From NCBI GenBank assembly GCA_046732255.1, contig JBKPMR010000017.1:95626-159625 (forward strand): a DNA stretch of 64,000 nt. Reading direction: 5' to 3'. Numbering within the stretch: the stretch's first letter is position 1; the number at the start of each line of letters is the position of its first letter. Below the pieces are notes generated by a model. That model did not search any database. It was not told where the DNA came from and worked only from the letters and a program-made list of their open reading frames with translations. Positions 58,308 through 64,000 of the stretch are shown here, in pieces. The translations under genes and the position numbers were made by a program. This DNA comes from DATBLE01 sp046732255 (lineage in GTDB: Bacteria > Actinomycetota > Thermoleophilia > Gaiellales > Gaiellaceae).

Positions 58308-59375
58308 GTGAGTAGAAAGGTCGCCCTCGTAGGCGCGACGGGCTCGATCGGGCGGCAGTCCCTCGAGATCGTCGACGCACATCCCGAGCTCGAGCTCGTT
58401 GCGGCCGCGTCAGGATCGACGCCGCTCGACGGACTTGCCCCGCTCACACAGGTCGGCGGTGACCTGACCGAGCTGCTCGAGCGGGCCGAGCCCGACGTCG
58501 TCCTCAACGCCGTGGTCGGCTTCGCGGGGCTCCCGGTCACGCTCTGGGCGCTCGAGCACGGCGTCGATCTCGCGCTGGCGAACAAGGAGAGCCTGGTCGC
58601 CGCGGGCGAGCTCGCGCTGGCGGCCCGCGAGCGAGGGGGCGGACGGCTGCTCCCGGTCGACAGCGAGCACAGCGCCGCCCTTCAGCTCCAGGAGGGCCGT
58701 GCGCCTGAGAGCGTCCAGTCCCTCGTGCTGACCGCCTCAGGCGGCCCGTTCCGCGGGCGTACACGCGACGAGCTGGCCGACGTCACGCCCGAGGAGGCGC
58801 TCGCGCACCCGACCTGGAGCATGGGCCCGAAGATCACGATCGACTCGGCCACGCTCGCGAACAAGGGGCTCGAGCTGATCGAGGCGCATTTTCTCTTCGG
58901 GCTGCCGTACAAGCAGATCGAGGTGATCGTCCATCCGACCTCGGTCGTCCACGCGCTCGTCCGCTTCCGCGACGGCGCGGCGCTCGCCCACCTGGGGTAC
59001 CCGGATATGCGCGTGCCGATCTCCTACGCGCTCACGTATCCCGACCGCTCGGCGACGCCCGTGGCGCCCCTCGACCTCGCCGCCGGGCTGACGCTCGAGT
59101 TCGAGGCACCGGACCTGGATTCGTTCCCGCTCCTCCGGATCGCCCGTGAGGCGGGCGAGCGCGGAGGCACCTACCCGTGCGTCTTCAACGCGGCCAACGA
59201 GGTGGCCGTCGCAGCGTTCCTGGACGGCCGGCTCCCGTTCCTCGGCATTGCCGATACCGTCGAGGAGACGCTGGCCGCCGTGGACGGCGCGCCGGTGACT
59301 ACCCTGGAAGATCTGATCCAGAAGGACACGGAAGCCAGGCGGCTGGCGACACGACGGTTACGAGTGTTCGCATGA
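58308..59375 (+). CDS. dxr: 1-deoxy-D-xylulose 5-phosphate reductoisomerase, short form
   Basis: 355 residues, about 30-40 fewer than the typical 385-400. The NADPH motif is VALVGATGSIGRQSLEIV, the catalytic region includes LPVDSEHSAALQ, LTASGGPFRG, WSMGPKITIDSATLANKGLELIEAHFLFG and IVHPTSVVHALVRF, and the end is NAANEVAVAAFLDG. The missing part is in the NADPH domain between VAAASGS and EPDVVLNAVVG. GTG 58308 is chosen because TACTGT (58298-58303) lies just upstream, which would exclude the ATG at 58284. It makes MEP in the isoprenoid pathway, with ispG three genes away and uppS upstream. Confidence 0.92.
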   Translation: MSRKVALVGATGSIGRQSLEIVDAHPELELVAAASGSTPLDGLAPLTQVGGDLTELLERAEPDVVLNAVVGFAGLPVTLWALEHGVDLALANKESLVAAGELALAARERGGGRLLPVDSEHSAALQLQEGRAPESVQSLVLTASGGPFRGRTRDELADVTPEEALAHPTWSMGPKITIDSATLANKGLELIEAHFLFGLPYKQIEVIVHPTSVVHALVRFRDGAALAHLGYPDMRVPISYALTYPDRSATPVAPLDLAAGLTLEFEAPDLDSFPLLRIAREAGERGGTYPCVFNAANEVAVAAFLDGRLPFLGIADTVEETLAAVDGAPVTTLEDLIQKDTEARRLATRRLRVFA

Positions 59376-59430
59376 CCATCTGCTGCGGCACAGCACCTAG
59401 CGCTGTCCGGCCCGAAGGGACGGAACGCGC

Positions 59431-60624
59431 ATGAGCATCTTCGTCGCAATCGTCGGCCTCGCCTTCCTGATCCTGATCCACGAGGCCGGACACTTCTTCG
59501 CGGCGATCTCGGTCGGCATGCGGCCGCGGCGGTTCTACCTCGGCTTCCCGCCGGCCGCCGCCAAGGTCAACCGGAACGGGATCGAGTACGGGATCGGGGC
59601 GATCCCCCTGGGCGGCTACGTGAAGATCCCCGGAATGCATCGTCCGGCGGCGTCCGACGTCGACGTGCATTTCGGCCGTGCGCTTCAGCAGCGCCCCGAG
59701 CTCGCGGGGCCGCTCCAGCGGCTGAAGCGGGCGCTGGCCGTCGAGGACTACAAGGCTGCGGACGCGGCAGTCGAGGAGCTCATGCGCGTCGGCGGCGACG
59801 ATCCGTCCGACGGCTTCTCCCGCGGCATCCAGGAGATGCTGGACGGCCTCTCGCCGCAGGCGTACTGGCGCCAGGACACGTGGCGCCGGATCTTCGTGAT
59901 CCTCGCCGGCCCGGCGACGAACTTCCTGCTCGCGGTCGTGCTGTTCGCGATCCTCTTCCTGATCGGCGGCGGCAAGGCGACGACCACCGTCCGGACCGTG
60001 CTGCCCGGCAAGCCCGCAGCGGCGATCGGCCTCGAGCCGGGTGACCAGATCGTCACCATCAACCGCGTCCGGGTCGGTCCGACCGACATCTCCGGCGCGA
60101 TCTCGGGCTCGAAAGGACAGCCGGTGACGGTGACGGTCCAGCGCGGGTCTCGCTTCGTCACGCTCCCACCCGTCCGGCCCCAGGTGATCGACGGCGCCTA
60201 CCGCCTCGGGTTCGTCCTCCAGGGCGAGAAGCTCGGCGTGGGCGAGTCGGCGTGGCAGTCAGTGAGGCTGACCGGTGTCGTCACGAAGGAGATCGGGAAG
60301 TCGCTGGCCCGGCTCACGCACGGCGAGGGCCGTAAAGACATCTCGAGCCCGGTCGGCATCTCGCAAACGCTGTCGCAGCAGCATGACGTCGAGAACTACC
60401 TCTGGGTCCTCGGCCTGATCAGCCTCTCACTCGCTCTGATGAACATGCTTCCACTGCTCCCGCTCGACGGGGGCCATATCGCGTTCTCGATCGTCGAGGG
60501 CATCCGCGGTCGCGCGGTCGCCCGGGAGGTCTACGAGCGGGTCTCGATGGTCGGGATCGTGCTGGTTCTCTTCCTCTTCGTGATCGGGGTCTCGAACGAC
60601 GTGGGGCGTCTCGGAGGAGGCTAG
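59431..60624 (+). CDS. rseP: RseP/RIP family site-2 intramembrane metalloprotease
   Basis: 397 residues. Zinc-binding HEAGH at residues 17-21 in the first helix and the LDGGH ligand near residue 348 in NMLPLLPLDGGHIAFSIVEG. A PDZ domain of about 90 residues lies between (GDQIVTINRVRVGPTDI). An insertion of about 60 residues after GGYVKIPGMHR, rich in charged residues, precedes the second helix. The family cleaves anti-sigma factors and signal peptides in the membrane. GAAGGGACGGA provides a ribosome site. It separates dxr from ispG. Confidence 0.95.
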   Translation: MSIFVAIVGLAFLILIHEAGHFFAAISVGMRPRRFYLGFPPAAAKVNRNGIEYGIGAIPLGGYVKIPGMHRPAASDVDVHFGRALQQRPELAGPLQRLKRALAVEDYKAADAAVEELMRVGGDDPSDGFSRGIQEMLDGLSPQAYWRQDTWRRIFVILAGPATNFLLAVVLFAILFLIGGGKATTTVRTVLPGKPAAAIGLEPGDQIVTINRVRVGPTDISGAISGSKGQPVTVTVQRGSRFVTLPPVRPQVIDGAYRLGFVLQGEKLGVGESAWQSVRLTGVVTKEIGKSLARLTHGEGRKDISSPVGISQTLSQQHDVENYLWVLGLISLSLALMNMLPLLPLDGGHIAFSIVEGIRGRAVAREVYERVSMVGIVLVLFLFVIGVSNDVGRLGGG

Positions 60625-60669
60625 CCGCGGAAAATCCGGCCGCTTCGCGGCCATGGCGATTTTCCGCGG
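60625..60669. repeat. nested CCGCGGAAAATC hairpin after rseP
   Basis: CCGCGGAAAATC (60625-60636) and GATTTTCCGCGG (60658-60669) are perfect inverted repeats; inside them GGCCGC/GCGGCC (60638-60643 with 60647-60652) forms a second hairpin with loop TTC. It begins at the base after the rseP stop codon, as the related element at 56564 does after frr. Confidence 0.75.
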
Positions 60670-60730
60670 AGTCCCACCATCTGGCTGAGCGGGCCGCGCC
60701 CGCCATGTCGGTCGCGGCGACGGCGCTGAC

Positions 60731-60736
60731 TACAAT
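60731..60736 (+). promoter_or_regulatory. TACAAT, probable -10 of leaderless ispG
   Basis: TACAAT ends six bases before the GTG of ispG at 60743. No Shine-Dalgarno sequence lies in the six bases between. No clear -35 element was seen upstream. Confidence 0.55.
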
Positions 60737-60742
60737 CGTCCC

Positions 60743-61879
60743 GTGGCCAGCAAGCGCCAGATCTTGGTTGGTGGCGTCTCGATCGGCGGCGGGGCGCCCG
60801 TCGTCGTGCAGTCGATGACGCTGACCAAGACGCACGACGTCGAGGCGACGACGGCCCAGATCGCCGCGCTCGCCTCAGCGGGGTGCGAGATCGTCCGTGT
60901 CGCCGTGCCGAAGACGGAAGACGCCGAGGCGCTGCCGAGGATCGTGCGGCTGTCCCCGATCCCCGTTATCGCCGACATCCACTTCAACGCCTCGCTCGCC
61001 CTGAAGGCGATCGAGGGCGGGGTCGCAGCGGTGCGGATCAACCCCGGCAACATCGGCGGCCCGGACAAGGTCGAGCTCGTCGTGAAAGCGGCGAAGAAGG
61101 CCGGGATCCCGATGCGGATCGGGGCCAACTCGGGTTCGCTGCCGAAGCACCTCGAGGACGTCGCCCAGCGCGACCAGGCCGAGGCGCTCGTCGCCGCGGC
61201 GATCGAGGAGGTCGAGCTGCTCGAGAAGCTCGACTACAGAGATTTCAAGATTTCGGTGAAATCGAGCCATGTGCCGACGATGATCCGCGCATACCGGATG
61301 CTGTCCGAGCGCGTGCCGTACCCGCTTCACCTCGGGGTGACCGAGGCGGGCACGCCGTTCGCCGGGTCGATCAAGAGCGCGGTCGGCATGGGCGCCCTGC
61401 TCGTCGACGGGATCGGCGACACGATCCGCGTGTCGTTGACCGCCGATCCGGTGGAGGAGGTCAAGACCGGTTTCGAGATCCTCAAGTCCCTGGGCCTGAG
61501 GGAGCGCGGCCCGATCATGATCGCCTGCCCGTCCTGCGGGCGCGACAACGTCGGCGTCCAGACGCTGGCAGAGAAGGTCGAGGAGCGGCTGCGCGCCTAT
61601 CCGGAGCACTTCGAGGTCGCGGTGCTCGGCTGCGCGGTCAACGGGCCGGGGGAAGCGGGCGACGCCGACTTCGGGATCGCGGGCGGCCGCGACGTCGGTT
61701 TCGTCTACGCGCACGGCCGCGTGCTCAAGAAGGTCTCATCGGACATCCTGATCGACGAGCTCTTCTTCGAGATCGACAGGTGGATCGCCGACGGCATGCA
61801 CCGCCCGAAGCGCTTGAAGATGGCCAAGCCGGCCGCGCTGGCCATGGCCGAGGCCTCGCTGATCCCACTCAACGACTAG
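60743..61879 (+). CDS. ispG: 4-hydroxy-3-methylbut-2-en-1-yl diphosphate synthase
   Basis: 378 residues. IspG (GcpE) reduces MEcPP to HMBPP with an iron-sulfur cluster. VVVQSMTLTKTHDVEATTAQI and IADIHFNASLALKAIEGG are the TIM-barrel part; the cluster ligands are in IACPSCGRDNVG near residue 262 and VLGCAVNGPGEAGDADFGIAG near 297. Single-chain bacterial form. GTG start with TACAAT six bases upstream. Confidence 0.96.
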   Translation: MASKRQILVGGVSIGGGAPVVVQSMTLTKTHDVEATTAQIAALASAGCEIVRVAVPKTEDAEALPRIVRLSPIPVIADIHFNASLALKAIEGGVAAVRINPGNIGGPDKVELVVKAAKKAGIPMRIGANSGSLPKHLEDVAQRDQAEALVAAAIEEVELLEKLDYRDFKISVKSSHVPTMIRAYRMLSERVPYPLHLGVTEAGTPFAGSIKSAVGMGALLVDGIGDTIRVSLTADPVEEVKTGFEILKSLGLRERGPIMIACPSCGRDNVGVQTLAEKVEERLRAYPEHFEVAVLGCAVNGPGEAGDADFGIAGGRDVGFVYAHGRVLKKVSSDILIDELFFEIDRWIADGMHRPKRLKMAKPAALAMAEASLIPLND

Positions 61880-61889
61880 GCTGCAAACG

Positions 61890-63548
61890 TTGGCAGCCCG
61901 GGCATCACAGCTCTTCCTTCCGACCCTGCGTGAGGATCCGGCCGACGCCGAGGCGGTCAGCCACAAGCTGCTCGTGCGCGGCGGCTTCGTCCGCCAGGTC
62001 AGCGCCGGCCTCTGGAGCTACCTGCCGCTCGGCTGGCGTATCCACCGCAAGGTCGAGCAGATCATCCGCGAGGAGATGGATGCGATCGGCGCGCAGGAGT
62101 TCCTGTGTCCGGTGCTGACTCCGGTCGAGCTGTGGCAGGCGACCGGCCGCGACAAGATCCCCGAGCTCTTCCACCTGAAGGACCGAAGCGGCCGCGACTA
62201 CATCCTGCCGATTACGCACGAGGAGACGTTCACGTTCCACGCGCGCGAGATCCGGTCGTACAAGGAGCTGCCGCAGCTCTGGTACCACTTCCAGGTCAAG
62301 GACCGCGACGAGCCCCGGCCCCGCGGCGGCCTCCTCCGCGTCCGCGAGTTCATCATGAAGGACGCCTACTCATTCGACCGTGACGAGGAGGGTGCGGTCG
62401 CGGCGTTCCACCGCAACTGGCAGGCGTACGACCGGATCTTCGAGCGCTGCGGCGTCGAGGCCCACGCGGTGCAGGCCGAGAGCGGGATCATGGGCGGGAA
62501 GCTGACGTACGACTTCCTGGCGCCCTCCGGCTCCGGCGAGAACACGCTCGTTCGCTGTGAGCGGGGCGACTACGCGGCCGACGCCGAGATCGCGCGGGGC
62601 GTCCCGCGTACACCCGAGTTCTCGGCCAGGTTGGACAAGCCGGAGGAGGTGGAGACTCCGGGCGTCGTGACCTGCGAAGCGCTGGCCCAGTTCCTCCGCG
62701 TCGACCTCGCCGCGACCTCGAAGGCAATGCCGGTGACCAAGGAGGACGGCTCGGTCGTGCTTGCGCTGGTCCGCGGCGACGACCGCCTGAGCGAGGCGAA
62801 GCTCCTCTCGGTGCTCGGTGGGGAGTCGCGCCCGTCCACGGACGAAGAGATCCGCACCGCCTTCGGAGCCGGTAGCGGCTCCCTCGGACCTGTCGGCGTC
62901 ACGGTCGAGGTCATCGCGGACGAGACGCTGCGCAACGGCCAGTTCGTCGCCGGCGCAAACAGGGACGGCTACCACCTGCGGGGCGTCCAGGCCGGACGCG
63001 ACTACCAGCCGCGCTTCGCCGACATCCGCGAGCCTGTGGAGGGCGACCGCTGTCCCCAGTGCGGCGGCGCGCTCACCTTCCAGACCGCGATCGAGGTCGG
63101 CCACATCTTCAACTTCGGAGCGAAGTACAGCGAGGGGTTGGGCGCGATGTTCCTCGACGAGGACGGGCGGGAAAGACCACTGGTCGGTGGAAGCTACGGA
63201 ATCGGACCAGGACGCATAATCGCAGCAGTGATCGAGCAACGACACGACGAGCACGGCATCGCGGGCTGGCCGCGGGCGATCGCGCCGTACCACGTCCACG
63301 TCGTCGCGCTACCGGGCCTGGAGGAGCAGGCCGAGGCGGTCGCGGCCGCCCTCGAGGAGGCGGGGTCGACCGTGCTCCTCGACGATCGCGACCTCCGGGC
63401 GGGCGAGAAGTTCGCCGACGCCGACCTGATCGGCTGTCCGATCCGGGTCACTGTCGGCAAGAAGACCCTCGAGGACGGGATGGTGGACGTCCGCGACCGC
63501 GCGACGGGTGAAGAACGCCGTGTCCCCGCGCAGGAGGTGACCGTCTGA
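61890..63548 (+). CDS. proS: proline--tRNA ligase
   Basis: 552 residues, class II synthetase of the bacterial type with an inserted editing (YbaK-like) domain (about residues 225-385). Motif 1 and 2 regions include LPLGWRIHRKVEQIIREEM, THEETFTFHAREI and FQVKDRDEPRPRGGLLRVREF; motif 3 is VGGSYGIGPGRIIAAVIEQ. The C-terminal anticodon-binding domain begins at APYHVHVVAL. TTG start at 61890; TAGGCT (61877-61882) ends seven bases before it, although this overlaps the ispG stop. Confidence 0.95.
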   Translation: MAARASQLFLPTLREDPADAEAVSHKLLVRGGFVRQVSAGLWSYLPLGWRIHRKVEQIIREEMDAIGAQEFLCPVLTPVELWQATGRDKIPELFHLKDRSGRDYILPITHEETFTFHAREIRSYKELPQLWYHFQVKDRDEPRPRGGLLRVREFIMKDAYSFDRDEEGAVAAFHRNWQAYDRIFERCGVEAHAVQAESGIMGGKLTYDFLAPSGSGENTLVRCERGDYAADAEIARGVPRTPEFSARLDKPEEVETPGVVTCEALAQFLRVDLAATSKAMPVTKEDGSVVLALVRGDDRLSEAKLLSVLGGESRPSTDEEIRTAFGAGSGSLGPVGVTVEVIADETLRNGQFVAGANRDGYHLRGVQAGRDYQPRFADIREPVEGDRCPQCGGALTFQTAIEVGHIFNFGAKYSEGLGAMFLDEDGRERPLVGGSYGIGPGRIIAAVIEQRHDEHGIAGWPRAIAPYHVHVVALPGLEEQAEAVAAALEEAGSTVLLDDRDLRAGEKFADADLIGCPIRVTVGKKTLEDGMVDVRDRATGEERRVPAQEVTV

Positions 63549-63847
63549 TGCCACGCAAGCGACGCTTCAGCGAGGATCCGTTCGGGCCGACGATCGAACG
63601 GTTGATGGACGAGACCGGGGAGACGTACCGGAGCCTGGCGGCGAAGACGGGGCTCTCCGCGGGGTACCTCAACCACCTCGTGCACGGTAACCGGCCGGTT
63701 CCCTCGAACGGCGTCATCGACCGCCTCGCGGAAGCGCTCGGGGTCGAGTCGGAGCACTTCCGCGAGTACCGCCTGCGCGTGATCACCGACCGGCTCGAGA
63801 AGCTGCCGGCGATGATCGACCGGCTGTACAGGCAGCTGAAGACGTAA
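63548..63847 (+). CDS. XRE-type helix-turn-helix DNA-binding protein
   Basis: 99 residues; the ATG overlaps the proS stop (TGATG). The HTH is TYRSLAAKTGLSAGYLNHLVHGNRPVPSNGVIDRLAEALG, split here as ETYRSLAAKTGLSAGYLNH and onward, a classic Cro/C1 domain at residues 25-65, followed by a basic helical C-terminus (RLRVITDRLEKLPAMIDRLY). Its target is unknown. Translational coupling to proS suggests it is made constitutively. Confidence 0.85.
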   Translation: MPRKRRFSEDPFGPTIERLMDETGETYRSLAAKTGLSAGYLNHLVHGNRPVPSNGVIDRLAEALGVESEHFREYRLRVITDRLEKLPAMIDRLYRQLKT

Positions 63848-63848
63848 T

Positions 63849-63878
63849 GATGAGCACGGAGAGGGACAGGTCTTACAG
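63849..63878. repeat. truncated GGGACAGGTCT repeat at the contig end
   Basis: The head GATGAGCACGGAGAGGGACAGG followed by TCT (63849-63873) matches the element after ald with one change. The tail is missing because adapter sequence begins at 63879. A repeat at the break is what would be expected if assembly ended here. Confidence 0.8.

Positions 63879-64000
<122 letters not shown>

Overview
The window is a gene-dense (about 95 percent coding) high-GC actinobacterial chromosome segment. SteA/SteB division proteins, a SepF-YggT-DivIVA cluster, an ImuB/DnaE2 mutasome with actinobacterial LexA boxes, many GTG starts and DUF222-HNH and deazaflavin-reductase families all point to Actinobacteria. 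The gene orders and short proteins suggest a Thermoleophilia (Gaiellales/Solirubrobacterales-like) genome, probably a metagenome assembly; that placement is an inference. No rRNA, tRNA, CRISPR array, insertion sequence or prophage was seen, and no gene-free stretch exceeds 300 bases (the longest is 17790-18082, filled by a tandem repeat).

Layout. 1-5.7 kb: recN end, steA, SRPBCC gene, steB, a GT2/MraY-like fusion and pyrG. 5.7-10.6 kb: DUF222-HNH protein, then a coupled run pepT-like/DUF3866/NUDIX and ald. 10.7-17.8 kb: nucleoside salvage (deoB, methyltransferase, pyrimidine-nucleoside phosphorylase), DNA repair (mutM, recO), GNAT and MFS genes. 18-26 kb: glyS, a histidine kinase/response regulator pair, and PPDK with its bifunctional kinase/phosphorylase regulator. 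26-31.7 kb: mixed metabolic genes (GH26-like, rhomboid, comB, ggt, cupin, greA). 31.7-37.3 kb: SOS mutagenesis cassette (imuB, DUF6504, unknown gene, dnaE2) interrupted by an antisense bicupin gene. 37.3-44.6 kb: GH15 enzyme, GT4, EEP phosphatase-like, class V aminotransferase and a large secreted Ig-like protein. 45-53.5 kb: murA, a HisB-like protein lacking metal ligands, ridA, cca, and the division/envelope cluster pgeF-yggS-sepF-yggT-divIVA-like-DUF167-dksA-like-lspA-rluD. 53.6-63.8 kb: the classical translation/isoprenoid/lipid cluster rpsB-tsf-pyrH-frr-uppS-cdsA-dxr-rseP-ispG-proS and an HTH gene.

Two window-wide signals stand out. First, about two dozen genes, mostly first genes of transcription units, have a TANNNT hexamer ending 4-10 bases before the start codon, often in overlapping back-to-back pairs serving divergent genes. 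This is the expected signature of leaderless mRNAs, and I used it to choose several start codons. Second, intergenic spaces carry several families of palindromic repeats, chiefly one with core GGGACAGGTCT (four loci), a related GGGACAGTCC tandem pair, and CCGCGGAAAAT hairpins. The last 122 bases are not genomic: they are Nextera adapter read-through followed by poly-G, joined to a truncated copy of the GGGACAGGTCT repeat.
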